A stretch of 64,000 bases of DNA from Cellulomonas sp. ES6 (GTDB lineage Bacteria > Actinomycetota > Actinomycetes > Actinomycetales > Cellulomonadaceae): positions 496,001-560,000 of the forward strand of contig NZ_CP125655.1 of the NCBI RefSeq assembly GCF_030053835.1. Direction: 5' to 3'. The notes beneath the pieces are model-generated. The model was given only the letters and a program-made list of their open reading frames with translations. It had not been told where the DNA came from and made no database searches. The translations under genes were made by a program, and so were the position numbers. Below are positions 35,429 through 43,564 of this stretch, in pieces. Position 1 is the first letter of the stretch. The number at the start of each line of letters is the position of its first letter.

Positions 35429-37052
35429 AGACGGCCTCGCAGGTCCAGCCGTCGGGGCGCCAGGCGAGCAGCAGGGCGCGCCCGTCGGCGAGGGTGGCCT
35501 GCACGTGCACGCGCAGCTCCGCCCGGTCGGGTGCCCACCACCGTTCGGCCAGCGGCCACGGGCCCGCCCAGCCGGCGACCTCGTGCTCCGCGGCGGGGCG
35601 GCGGTCGGTGCCGGGGGTCCGCACCCGGGCGGGCGGCGCGGTCATCACGAGGCGCCCGTCGAACCACACCGGCCGCCCCCGGGCGTCGAGCACCTCCACG
35701 GGCGCGGGTCGGACGGGCACGGTGGCGGGTGCCGGCTCCGGGAGGCGGCCCGGCCACGGCCGGTCGGCGGGCCGGGGTGCGGCAGCCTGCGCCCCCCAGG
35801 GCTGCAGGTGCACGCGGTCGCGGATGTCCCGGCCGCCCTGCAGGGCGGCGGTGAGCACGCCGTCCCCGCCGAGCAGGCCCTGCACGCGGTCGAGCGCGCG
35901 GTGCGCCCGCAGGTCACCACCGGACGGGCCGCCCCACAGCCGGCCCTGCTCGGCGCCGGCGGCGGCGACGTCCTCGGCGGTGATGGCGAGGGCGACGAGC
36001 CCGACGGGCTCGGCCCCCTCGTCGTGCTCCGGCTCCGCCCGGCCGCCCCGCTCGACCGCCGCCGCGGTGAGCCAGCCCTCGAGCTGCCAGCGCACCCGGT
36101 CGGTGATCCGCGCCGCGGACAGCCCGCCGAGCCCCCCGAGGTCCGTCCGCCAGGTGCGGGTGAGCTCCTCGCCGGAGTCCGTCCGGGCGGCGATGCGCAG
36201 CCGCCCGCAGGTCAGCGACTGCTCCGTGAGCAGGGTGTGCAGCTCCTCCGCCAGGCGCCGGCCGGCGAACGTCGCGACGTCCACCCGGTGCGCGGGCGGG
36301 TCGAGGGCGGTGGCGACCTCGAGGTCGGTCTCGGGGCGGCGGCGGGCGGGCGGGCGCAGGTCGTCCCCGCGCGCCAGGGTCCAGGCCCACGTGCCCCAGC
36401 CGCCGAACCGCGCGTGCACGTCCCCCGCCGCGAGCGCCGCGAGGTCCCCGAGGGTCCGCAGCCCGAGCCGGCGCAGCAGGTCGACGAGGTCGGTCACGGC
36501 CCGGAGGGCGTCGTCCTGCACCGCGGCCGTGCCGACCTCCCCGACCTGGCGCGGCGCCAGGAACTCCCGGGAGCGGCCCGGGGGGACGACGTCGTCGGTG
36601 CGGGCCGCGAGGATCGCCGCCAGCAGACCGTCGGCGGTGCCGACCTGGCACTCGTGGCCGGTGCGTTCGGCGACGGCGGACACCAGGCGCTCGGCGAGCG
36701 CCTCCTCCGTCCCGTGGAACCGGGCCGCACCGTCGGCGGGGAGCAGCAGCAGGCCGGGGCGGGCGACCTCGACGCCGGCGACGACCGACTCGGTGGCGGC
36801 GGCGACCGGCTCGAACAGCCGGGCGTCGCGGTCGTCGTCGGCGGGCAGCAGGACGACCTCCGGGCAGACGCCCTGCGCCTGCCGACGCCGCATCCCCCGG
36901 CGCACGCCCTGCGCCCGGGCGAGCGCGGACACGGCGGTCAGCCGCGCGCCGGACTGCACGGCGGCGGGCAGGTGCGGCGGCACGTCGGCGGCCCGCACCG
37001 CGGCGACGACCGGCCAGTCCGGCACCCAGACGACGGTGGTGCGGGTGCTCAT
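35421..37052 (-). CDS. imuB: ImuB, Y-family polymerase-like clamp adaptor
   Basis: A 543-residue DinB/Y-family homologue. In known systems it is catalytically inactive and docks the mutasome on the beta clamp. The opening VVWVPDWPVVAAVR is the ImuB signature. A beta-clamp-binding motif QGRLWG is at 369-374, in the place where mycobacterial ImuB has QLPLWG. The C-terminal 170 residues are Pro-rich with no enzymatic motif. It starts at the ATG at 37052, overlapping imuA' by four bases, and overlaps dnaE2 by eight. It acts with imuA' and dnaE2 in damage-induced mutagenesis. Confidence 0.94.
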   Translation of the reverse strand: MSTRTTVVWVPDWPVVAAVRAADVPPHLPAAVQSGARLTAVSALARAQGVRRGMRRRQAQGVCPEVVLLPADDDRDARLFEPVAAATESVVAGVEVARPGLLLLPADGAARFHGTEEALAERLVSAVAERTGHECQVGTADGLLAAILAARTDDVVPPGRSREFLAPRQVGEVGTAAVQDDALRAVTDLVDLLRRLGLRTLGDLAALAAGDVHARFGGWGTWAWTLARGDDLRPPARRRPETDLEVATALDPPAHRVDVATFAGRRLAEELHTLLTEQSLTCGRLRIAARTDSGEELTRTWRTDLGGLGGLSAARITDRVRWQLEGWLTAAAVERGGRAEPEHDEGAEPVGLVALAITAEDVAAAGAEQGRLWGGPSGGDLRAHRALDRVQGLLGGDGVLTAALQGGRDIRDRVHLQPWGAQAAAPRPADRPWPGRLPEPAPATVPVRPAPVEVLDARGRPVWFDGRLVMTAPPARVRTPGTDRRPAAEHEVAGWAGPWPLAERWWAPDRAELRVHVQATLADGRALLLAWRPDGWTCEAVYD

Positions 37053-38047
37053 CCGACCAGCCTCAGGCCGGGGCGGTCCGCCTCACCGGGCGCGGACGCG
37101 GCGGGGACCGCGGGTGGGGCGTACGGGTCGGCACCGGCCTCGAGCGGCAGGACCACGCGCAGGTCCTGGGCGCGGCCGGCGCCACCGCGGCCCGTGCGGG
37201 TGATTCGGAGCTCGTGCGCCCGCAGCCGGCCGTCGCCGTCGCCCACCCCGGTCCACCGGCCGCCCTCGACGGTCAGCACGCAGCCCGCCCCGGGCCACGG
37301 CGAGGTGGCCAGCAGCACGGACCCGCGGTCGCGGGCGCGCGCCATGAGCCGGCGGCGGTCGGCGTCGGCGAGGGTCGCCCCCGGGCCGACCACGACGACG
37401 TCGATCCCGTCGAGCAGGGCGGCGACGACGGTCGGGGAGTCCACCCCGGGGCGCGGCACGACCGCGAGCCGCGCCAGGGCGACACCGGACTGGGCGGCGG
37501 CCAGCAGGCCGAGGCTGGGCTGCCCGACCACCGCCGCCCACGCCTCGCGCGCCGTGCAGGCCGCCGCGATCATCGCGAGCACCAGCGAGGTGGAGCCGAG
37601 GACCGCGGTGGTGCTGCCGCGGCGCAGGCCGTCGGGCAGCAGCGGGGTCAGCGCGGGCGGCACGGCGAGCGGCGGCCGGTCGGTCAGCAGCACCGGGCCG
37701 CGTGCGGCGGGCCGCGACGGCGACGGGACGCGGCCGGGCAGGTCGGGGACGGCCACGGGCCCGGCCGACGGCGCCGAGCCCGGGAGCCCCTCCGTGTCGG
37801 GGCGGACCGCGACCGCGAGCGCCGCGGTGCCGTGGACGGAGTGGCGGTCGGCACCCCCCGCCTCGCGTCCCGGAGAGTCGGTGCCCCCGTCCGCCCCGTG
37901 GTCGTCCCTGTGCCCGGTCCCGTGGTCATCCCTGTGGTCGGCCCCGCGTGCCAGACTGCGTGCCCCGGTCCGCAGCTCGGCGTGCGCGAGGGCCGCCCGG
38001 GCGCGGGCGATCCGCTCCTGCTGGGTCACCGCGTCCGCCGCGCTCAC
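37049..38047 (-). CDS. imuA: ImuA', RecA-like mutasome protein
   Basis: A 332-residue protein related to the RecA core, the first component of the ImuA'-ImuB-DnaE2 mutasome. The segment TTAVLGSTSLVLAMIAAA occupies the Walker A position without the GKT residues, as is usual for the actinobacterial form. A His/Asp-rich run (about 36-55; repeated HRDDHG) is encoded by imperfect direct repeats near 37895-37945. The GTG at 38047 is chosen for the GGAGGTGGAG ribosome site; the frame continues upstream through the LexA box, so a longer product is unlikely. Confidence 0.9.
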   Translation of the reverse strand: MSAADAVTQQERIARARAALAHAELRTGARSLARGADHRDDHGTGHRDDHGADGGTDSPGREAGGADRHSVHGTAALAVAVRPDTEGLPGSAPSAGPVAVPDLPGRVPSPSRPAARGPVLLTDRPPLAVPPALTPLLPDGLRRGSTTAVLGSTSLVLAMIAAACTAREAWAAVVGQPSLGLLAAAQSGVALARLAVVPRPGVDSPTVVAALLDGIDVVVVGPGATLADADRRRLMARARDRGSVLLATSPWPGAGCVLTVEGGRWTGVGDGDGRLRAHELRITRTGRGGAGRAQDLRVVLPLEAGADPYAPPAVPAASAPGEADRPGLRLVG

Positions 38048-38113
38048 CGCTCCACCTCCGTCCCGCCCTCCGCGCGGCGGGACGGCCGACACCGTCCCCA
38101 CCGCCCCCGTCGT

Positions 38114-38129
38114 TCGAACACGTGTTCGA
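38114..38129 (-). promoter_or_regulatory. LexA (SOS) box
   Basis: TCGAACACGTGTTCGA is a perfect palindrome matching the Gram-positive/actinobacterial LexA box TCGAAC-N4-GTTCGA. It lies 67 bases before the imuA' start. Confidence 0.93.
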
Positions 38130-38309
38130 TTGTGCCAGTAGACGCCGACACGACGGCACCCGTCAATCCGGCGCCGGGCCGCCTGGGGACCACGCCCGGC
38201 GCGCCGTCGCGGACACGCCGGAGCCCCTGCGCGGACCGGCGCGCGGGGGCAGGATGAGACGCAGGCACACCCGTCGCGGCACCGTCCGCGACCGCCCCGG
38301 AGGAGGACC

Positions 38310-38846
38310 ATGGCCGTCTCGCTGACCCGTCCCGTCGCCCCCGAGCCGTACGCCCTGCTGCCGTCCGTCGCCGCCTTCGACGTGGCGAGCGCGGACGTCG
38401 TGCACGGCGAGCCGCTCGCCCCCGAGCTCACCGCCGACGGCGGGGGGCTCTCCCCCGCGCTGGAGTGGTCGGGGTTCCCCGAGGGGACGCGCTCGTTCGT
38501 CGTGAGCTGCTTCGACCCGGACGCGCCGACCCCCGCCGGGTACTGGCACTGGACGGTCGTGGACGTCCCCGTGAGCACGACCTCGCTCCCCCGCGGCGCG
38601 GGATCGCCGGACGGTGCGCTGCTGCCCGAGGGGGCGTTCCACGTCCGCGCGGACGGGGGCACGCCCGGCTACGAAGGGGCCGCGCCGCCGCCCGGGGACC
38701 GGCCGCACCGGTACGTGTTCGCGGTGCACGCGCTCGACGTCGAGCACCTCGAGGTCCCGCGGGACGCGACGCCCACGGCGGTGGCGTTCACCGCCCTGTT
38801 CCACACGCTCGGGCGGGCGACGATCAGCCCGACGTCCTCCCGCTGA
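38310..38846 (+). CDS. YbhB/YbcL family PEBP-like protein
   Basis: A 178-residue phosphatidylethanolamine-binding-protein homologue. The hallmark DPDAPTPAGYWHWTVVDVP lies at about 69-87, and HRYVFAVHALDV follows the ligand loop. Bacterial members are cytoplasmic and their role is poorly defined. ATG at 38310 with a GGAGGAGG ribosome site. The 3' end overlaps the convergent GNAT gene by 23 bases. Confidence 0.9.
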   Translation: MAVSLTRPVAPEPYALLPSVAAFDVASADVVHGEPLAPELTADGGGLSPALEWSGFPEGTRSFVVSCFDPDAPTPAGYWHWTVVDVPVSTTSLPRGAGSPDGALLPEGAFHVRADGGTPGYEGAAPPPGDRPHRYVFAVHALDVEHLEVPRDATPTAVAFTALFHTLGRATISPTSSR

Positions 38847-39294
38847 CCTCCCCGAGCTCCAGCACCATGCCGGTGGCCCCGGGGGCGACGTCACGGAAGC
38901 CCAGCGACTCGTAGAGCCGCCGGCCCGGCGGGTCCGCCACGAGCGTGACGTACGCACCCTCGGGCGCCCGCGCGCGCAGGTCGTCGAGCAGGCGCGTCAG
39001 CACGCGGCGGCCCAGACCGCGCCGCTGGTGCCCGGGGTCGACCGCCATGTCCGCGACCAGGAAGTACCAGCCGCCGTCGCCGACCACCCGCCCCATCGCG
39101 ACGACCCGGCCCTCCGCCGTCCGCACGTGGCACCACGACCAGCTCCCCGCCAGGGCCCCGTCGGCCTGGTCGGGCCGCTTGGGCGTCAGACCCGCGTCGC
39201 GGCGCAGCCGCAGGTAGTCGTCCCGGGGCGGCGCGGCGGGCACCAGCACGTACGGGTCGGCGGCGAACGGGTCGGACGGCGGCGGCGGGAGCAC
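38824..39294 (-). CDS. GNAT-family N-acetyltransferase
   Basis: A 156-residue acetyltransferase using acetyl-CoA. Motif A is FLVADMAVDPGHQRRGLGRRVLTRLL (residues about 79-104), giving the Q/RxxGxG/A CoA-binding loop; YESLGF near the C-terminus is motif B. The GTG at 39294 is favoured because CAGGAT lies 6 bases upstream as a -10; an ATG at 39333 would add 13 residues and would lie upstream of that box. The substrate is unknown. It is divergent from the YbaK-like gene. Confidence 0.85.
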   Translation of the reverse strand: MLPPPPSDPFAADPYVLVPAAPPRDDYLRLRRDAGLTPKRPDQADGALAGSWSWCHVRTAEGRVVAMGRVVGDGGWYFLVADMAVDPGHQRRGLGRRVLTRLLDDLRARAPEGAYVTLVADPPGRRLYESLGFRDVAPGATGMVLELGEVSGRTSG

Positions 39295-39300
39295 GCCCCC

Positions 39301-39306
39301 ATCCTG
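39301..39306 (-). promoter_or_regulatory. -10 element of the GNAT gene
   Basis: CAGGAT on the minus strand, 6 bases before the GTG at 39294. It decides the start. Confidence 0.4.
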
Positions 39307-39349
39307 ACCGAGAGGCGGACGACCCGGTGGCACCCACGGCCGTGCTGGC

Positions 39350-39355
39350 TACGCT
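39350..39355 (+). promoter_or_regulatory. -10 element, leaderless start of the YbaK-like gene
   Basis: TACGCT, 6 bases before the ATG at 39362. Confidence 0.5.
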
Positions 39356-39361
39356 GCGGCC

Positions 39362-39934
39362 ATGCCGCTGACGCTCGGGAACCTGACCTGGCTGCGCGCC
39401 GTCGACCACCTGCACCTGCTCGCGGAGCCCACCGCCGCAGCCGTGACCGGCTGGGCCGCCGTGGAGCCCGCGGTGGCGGACCAGGTGCTCGTGACGGAGA
39501 TCGACCCGGGGCTCGCGGACACCGCCGCGATGACCGAGGCGTACGACCTGCCGCTGGCGGTGTCGGCGAACTGCGTCCTGGTGGCGGGGCGGCGCGGCGG
39601 CGAGGAGCGGGTCGCCGCGGCCGTCGTGCGGGCGACGGGCCGCGCGGACGTGAACAACGCCGTCAAGCGGCTGCTCGACGTCCGCAAGGCCTCGTTCCTG
39701 CCGGTGGACCGCGCCGTCGAGGAGTCCGGCATGGAGTACGGCGGGATCACGCCGCTCGGCCTCCCGACGGGCTACCGCGTGCTGGTGGACGCCGCCGTCG
39801 CGACGGAGGTCGAGGGCGCCGGCGGCACGGTGATCATCGGCTCGGGGCTGCGGCGGTCCAAGATCGCCCTGCCGGGCGCCCTGCTGGCGCAGGCCCCGGG
39901 CGCGGAGCTCGTCGACGGCCTCGCCCTGGCCTGA
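39362..39934 (+). CDS. YbaK/prolyl-tRNA editing-domain protein
   Basis: A 190-residue stand-alone YbaK/EbsC-type domain. Relatives deacylate mischarged tRNAs (for example Cys-tRNA-Pro). Conserved segments are the AVSANCVLVA strand (about 66-75), the FLPVDRAVEESGMEYGGITPLGLP block with the catalytic-site glycines, and the C-terminal VIIGSGLRRSKIALP. The first 50 residues extend beyond the minimal domain. Start ATG at 39362 is supported by the -10 box. Confidence 0.88.
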   Translation: MPLTLGNLTWLRAVDHLHLLAEPTAAAVTGWAAVEPAVADQVLVTEIDPGLADTAAMTEAYDLPLAVSANCVLVAGRRGGEERVAAAVVRATGRADVNNAVKRLLDVRKASFLPVDRAVEESGMEYGGITPLGLPTGYRVLVDAAVATEVEGAGGTVIIGSGLRRSKIALPGALLAQAPGAELVDGLALA

Positions 39935-39986
39935 CCGGAACCGGCCCACCACCAGCCCGGAACCGGCGCCGCACCGGCCCACCACC
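39935..39986. repeat. Short direct repeats in intergenic spacer
   Basis: CCGGAACCGG occurs at 39935 and 39957, and ACCGGCCCACCACC at 39940 and 39973. They lie between the YbaK-like and epimerase genes; no function is evident. Confidence 0.6.
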
Positions 39987-40091
39987 GGCGCGGCGCCGAC
40001 GTCGACCCGCCCCCGGAACCGCCCTCGCGCGCGGCGTGCGCGCAGCAGACTGGAGCCGACCCCGCACACCCACCGGCCCCGGGAGGCTCCC

Positions 40092-41108
40092 GTGCCCGTC
40101 CTCGTCGTCGGCGCCGGCTCCGTCGGCTCCGCCCTGGCCACCCTGCTCGCGGGGCGCGGCGAGACCGTGACCCTGGTGAGCCGCTCGGGCCGGGGCCCCT
40201 CCGCACCGGGCGTCCGGTGCGTGCCGGCCGACGCGGCCGACGCCGACGCGCTCGCCGTCCACGCCCGCGGCGCCGCGGCGGTCGTGAACTGCGTGAACCC
40301 CGGCCCGTACCAGCAGTGGGAGGAGCGGTGGCCCCCGGTCGCCGCCTCCCTGCTCGCGGTCGCGGAGCGCAGCGGCGCGGTGCTGGTGACGCTGAGCAAC
40401 CTGTACGGGTACGGCCCCGTGGACGGCCCGCTGCACCGCGACCTCCCGCTGGCGGCGACCGGGCACAAGGGCCGGCTGCGTGCGCGCCTGTGGCAGGAGG
40501 CGCTCGCCGCGCACGAGGCGGGCCGGGTCCGGGTGACGGAGGTGCGGGCGTCGGACTTCATCGGGCCGACCGTCCCGCGCGCCGGCGGTCTGCTGCGGCG
40601 CTACGCCGACGCCGCCCTGCGGGGGCGCACGGTCTGGTCGTTCGGGGACCCGGACGCGCCGCACGCCTTCTCGTACGTGCCCGACGTGGCCCGGACGCTC
40701 GCCGTCGTCGCGGGAGACGCACGGGCGTGGGGGCGCGCGTGGCACGTCCCCGGCCCGCCCGAGCGCTCGGTGCGGCAGACGCTCACCGACCTCGTGGCCG
40801 CGGCGCAGCCGGCCCCGGGCACGGCGTCGTCGCCCCGCCCCGCCCCGCGCGTGCGGCGGGTGCCGCGCCCGCTGCTGACGGCCGGGGGCGCGGTCGTCCC
40901 GGTGCTGCGCGAGCTGGGAGAGGTCCTGTGGCAGACCGAGCGGCCGTTCCTGCTCGACGCGACCGCCACCACCGCCACGTTCGGCCTCCGCCCGACCGCG
41001 TGGGAGGAGGTCGTGGCGGCCACGGCACGCGGCTGGGCCGGCGCCGCGACGGCACCCGGCGGGCAGGGCGGCTCGACGGGCGAGGCGGACGACCCGCGGC
41101 TACCGTGA
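40092..41108 (+). CDS. NAD-dependent epimerase/dehydratase family protein
   Basis: A 338-residue extended-SDR-like protein with the Rossmann motif GAGSVGSALA at 7-16 and a downstream VVNCVNPGPYQQW segment. The active-site YxxxK is not clear: NLYGYGPVDG is present, but the usual Lys four residues after a catalytic Tyr is missing, so it may be an atypical reductase or a binding protein. GTG at 40092 has a GGGAGG ribosome site. It precedes the diiron protein gene by 82 bases on the same strand, which has its own possible -10 at the end of this gene. Confidence 0.85.
   Translation: MPVLVVGAGSVGSALATLLAGRGETVTLVSRSGRGPSAPGVRCVPADAADADALAVHARGAAAVVNCVNPGPYQQWEERWPPVAASLLAVAERSGAVLVTLSNLYGYGPVDGPLHRDLPLAATGHKGRLRARLWQEALAAHEAGRVRVTEVRASDFIGPTVPRAGGLLRRYADAALRGRTVWSFGDPDAPHAFSYVPDVARTLAVVAGDARAWGRAWHVPGPPERSVRQTLTDLVAAAQPAPGTASSPRPAPRVRRVPRPLLTAGGAVVPVLRELGEVLWQTERPFLLDATATTATFGLRPTAWEEVVAATARGWAGAATAPGGQGGSTGEADDPRLP
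41101..41106 (+). promoter_or_regulatory. Possible -10 of the diiron/glycosyltransferase/CDGSH operon
   Basis: TACCGT at the end of the epimerase gene, 84 bases before the next ATG. The leader contains a 7-bp GC hairpin (41120-41137). No good -35 is seen. Confidence 0.3.
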
Positions 41109-41190
41109 CGTCGGCACCCGCCCGCGCGGACGCGGGCGCCGCCTCTGGCAGCGGGGCACCCGACCCGACGCGCGCCAGGAGGACCCGACG

Positions 41191-42246
41191 ATGCGAGCAC
41201 CCGCCCCCCGTGGACCGTTCAGCCGGAGCGTGCTGACCGCGCTCGCGGCGGGTGAGGTCGGCCCGGAGCTCGCCGAGCAGGCCGCGAGCGCCGTCGACGC
41301 CTCGCCGGACGTGCTGGTGGACGAGGACGTCCAGCTCGCGCTCACGGTGATGTACGAGCTGCACCACCAGGGCGTCGACGGCGTGGACGACCGGATGGAG
41401 TGGGACCCGCACCTGCTGCGCGCCCGGGCGGTCGTCGAGCAGCGGTTCGAGGCGCGGTTGCGTGCGGAGGTCCGCGTGCCGGAGGACCTCGTCGAGCAGC
41501 TCGAGGCGGACTCCGCGCGCGAGGGGCTCAGCCCCGCGGTCGCGCGAGCCCTGTTCGACCTGACGGGCCGCGACTCCGGACCGGGCCTGTCGGCGTACGT
41601 GGCCCGCAAGGCCACCGACGAGCAGCTGCACGAGCTCCTGGTGCACCGCTCGGTCTACCAGCTGAAGGAGGCCGACCCGCACACGTGGGCGATCCCCCGG
41701 CTCATGGGCGCCCCGAAGGCCGCGCTCGTGGAGATCCAGGCCGACGAGTACGGCGGCGGCCGTCCGGAGCGCATGCACGCGGCGCTGTTCGCGCGGACGA
41801 TGCGCGGACTCGGGCTGGACGACACCTACGGCCACTACGTCGACGACGTGCCCGCGGTGACCCTGGCCTCGGTGAACACGATGTCGCTGTTCGGGCTGCA
41901 CCGGCGGCTGCGGGGCTGCGTCGTCGGGCACCTGGCGGCGTTCGAGATGACGTCCTCGCAGCCGAACCGGCTGTACGGCAACGGGTTCCGGCGGCACGGC
42001 TACGACGCCGACGTGACCTGGTACTTCGACGAGCACGTCGAGGCCGACGCGGTGCACGAGCAGATCGCGGGCCGCGACCTCGCGGGGGCGCTCGTGGAGC
42101 AGCAGCCGCACCTGCGGGACGACGTGCTCTTCGGCGCCGCCGCGTGCCTGGAGGTCGACGGCCGGGTCGGCGCGCACCTCGTGGAGCACTGGTCGGCCGG
42201 CGAGACCTCGCTGCTGCGGCCGTGGACGGTGGGGAGCGCGGCGTGA
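41191..42246 (+). CDS. Haem-oxygenase-like diiron oxidase (iron-containing redox enzyme)
   Basis: A 351-residue all-helical protein of the HDO/Haem_oxygenas_2 superfamily. Members such as UndA and BesC use a diiron centre and O2 to cleave C-C bonds or oxidise small molecules. Candidate iron ligands are Glu181 and Asp185/Glu186 (VEIQADEYGGG), Glu252 (AAFEMTSS) and His282, Asp286 and His289 (EHVEADAVHEQ). The ATG at 41191 has an AGGAGG ribosome site. Its stop overlaps the next start (GTGA). The coupled downstream genes are a glycosyltransferase and a CDGSH protein; the CDGSH protein could feed electrons or iron (inference). The substrate is unknown. Confidence 0.85.
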   Translation: MRAPAPRGPFSRSVLTALAAGEVGPELAEQAASAVDASPDVLVDEDVQLALTVMYELHHQGVDGVDDRMEWDPHLLRARAVVEQRFEARLRAEVRVPEDLVEQLEADSAREGLSPAVARALFDLTGRDSGPGLSAYVARKATDEQLHELLVHRSVYQLKEADPHTWAIPRLMGAPKAALVEIQADEYGGGRPERMHAALFARTMRGLGLDDTYGHYVDDVPAVTLASVNTMSLFGLHRRLRGCVVGHLAAFEMTSSQPNRLYGNGFRRHGYDADVTWYFDEHVEADAVHEQIAGRDLAGALVEQQPHLRDDVLFGAAACLEVDGRVGAHLVEHWSAGETSLLRPWTVGSAA

Positions 42247-43244
42247 CCGGGCCGGCCGGGCCGCCGCTGCCGGACGCGGAGTACGTGCTCCCGCTGCGGT
42301 GGTCCGACGACGCCGGCCTGGAGGAGCTGGCCGCGTACCTGCGGGGGCTCGCGGGCCGGCTGCCGGTCACGGTCGTCGACGGCTCGGACCCCGCGCGGTT
42401 CGCCGCGCACGCGCGGGCGTTCGGCGACGCCGTGCGGCACGTGCGGCCCGACGCGCACCCCGGGCGGAACGGGAAGGTCGCGGGGGTGCTGACGGGGCTG
42501 CGCCTGGCGCGGGCTCCGCGGGTGGTGCTGGCCGACGACGACGTGCGCTACGACCGCGCGGCGCTGGCGGTGGTGCTGGCGCGCCTGGCGGACGCCGACG
42601 TCGTCCGGCCGCAGAACGTCTTCGACCCGATGCCGTGGCACGCGCGCTGGGACACGGCGCGGACGCTGCTGAACCGGGCGCTCGGCTCCGACTACCCGGG
42701 CACGCTGGCCCTGCGTCGCGACGCGCTGGGTCCCGGCGGCTACGACGGGGACGTGCTGTTCGAGAACCTCGAGCTGCTGCGCACGGTGCGCGCCCGCGGC
42801 GGGAGCGAGCACCGCGCCGACGACGTGTTCGTGACGCGGCGCCCGCCGACCGTCCGCCACTTCCTGCGCCAGCGGCCGCGTCAGGCCTACGACAGCCTCG
42901 CCCAGCCGCTCCGGTTCGCCGCGGAGCTGGCGGTCCTGCCGGTCGTCGTCGTGGCGGCACGCGACGTGCGGGTGCTGACGGCGCTGGCGCTCGTCGTCGT
43001 CGCGGTCGCGGAGACCGGCCGGCGGCGCGCCGGCGGTGCCTCCCGGTTCCCGGCGTCGGCCGTGCCCCTGGCCCCGGCGTGGCTGCTGGAGCGCGGGGTG
43101 TGCGCCTGGCTGGCGCTCGTGCTGCGCGCCTGCGGCGGCGTGCCGTACGCGGGAGGGCGCCTGGCGCGCGCCGCGACGCCGCTGCGTGACCTGCGTGCCG
43201 TGCACCGCCTCGTCCACCCCCGGTCCCCGGAGGTCGCCGCGTGA
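42243..43244 (+). CDS. Membrane-linked glycosyltransferase (GT2-like)
   Basis: A 333-residue protein with a GT-A fold core: VVDGSD near 44-49, a DDD metal/sugar-nucleotide motif at 98-100 (VVLADDDVRYD), the acceptor segment GGYDGDVLFENLEL (165-178) and RQRPRQAYDSL near 209-219, which recalls the QxxRW of processive and ceramide-type GT2 enzymes. Two hydrophobic segments follow (about 226-257), with a further one near 275-300, so it should sit on the inner membrane. The GTG at 42243 overlaps the previous stop. It is unlike exopolysaccharide operons in that no other sugar genes are nearby. Donor and acceptor are unknown. Confidence 0.8.
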   Translation: MTGPAGPPLPDAEYVLPLRWSDDAGLEELAAYLRGLAGRLPVTVVDGSDPARFAAHARAFGDAVRHVRPDAHPGRNGKVAGVLTGLRLARAPRVVLADDDVRYDRAALAVVLARLADADVVRPQNVFDPMPWHARWDTARTLLNRALGSDYPGTLALRRDALGPGGYDGDVLFENLELLRTVRARGGSEHRADDVFVTRRPPTVRHFLRQRPRQAYDSLAQPLRFAAELAVLPVVVVAARDVRVLTALALVVVAVAETGRRRAGGASRFPASAVPLAPAWLLERGVCAWLALVLRACGGVPYAGGRLARAATPLRDLRAVHRLVHPRSPEVAA

Positions 43245-43516
43245 GCCCCGGCAGCCGGGATGACGCACCCGCCGTCGTCCTCACCGCCTGCCCCGACGGC
43301 CCGATCCTCGTGCGGGGGGACGTGGAGCTCCGCGACGCGACCGGGCAGGTCGTCCCCCGCCGGCGGGCCACGGTGGCCCTGTGCCGGTGCGGCGCCTCCG
43401 CCATCAAGCCGTTCTGCGACGGGTCGCACAAGGCGATCGGCTTCCGGACCGACGACGAGGTCCCCCGCCCTCCGGAGCCCGCCCCCGCGCGGCCCCGCAC
43501 GGGGCGCGCGCCGTGA
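43241..43516 (+). CDS. CDGSH iron-sulfur protein
   Basis: A 91-residue protein with one complete CDGSH motif (CRCGASAIKPFCDGSH, 48-63), giving the ligands Cys48, Cys50, Cys59 and His63 of a labile 2Fe-2S cluster. Such small soluble proteins act in electron or cluster transfer. The last 20 residues are Pro-rich. GTG at 43241 overlaps the glycosyltransferase stop by four bases, so it is translationally coupled. Its place in an operon with a diiron enzyme suggests it is the enzyme's electron donor or cluster partner. Confidence 0.92.
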   Translation: MSPGSRDDAPAVVLTACPDGPILVRGDVELRDATGQVVPRRRATVALCRCGASAIKPFCDGSHKAIGFRTDDEVPRPPEPAPARPRTGRAP

Positions 43517-43551
43517 CCGCCGCCGGGGCTGCGCGGACGCCGCGTCCGGCC

Positions 43552-43557
43552 TAGCGT
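43552..43557 (+). promoter_or_regulatory. -10 element, leaderless start
   Basis: TAGCGT, 7 bases before the ATG of the FAD oxidoreductase. It makes this gene a separate transcript from the CDGSH operon. Confidence 0.5.
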
Positions 43558-43564
43558 CGGGTCG

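Noticed and set aside
39935..40091. Short repeats as a possible CRISPR or attachment site
   Set aside because: Only two copies of 10-14 bases without regular spacers; insufficient.
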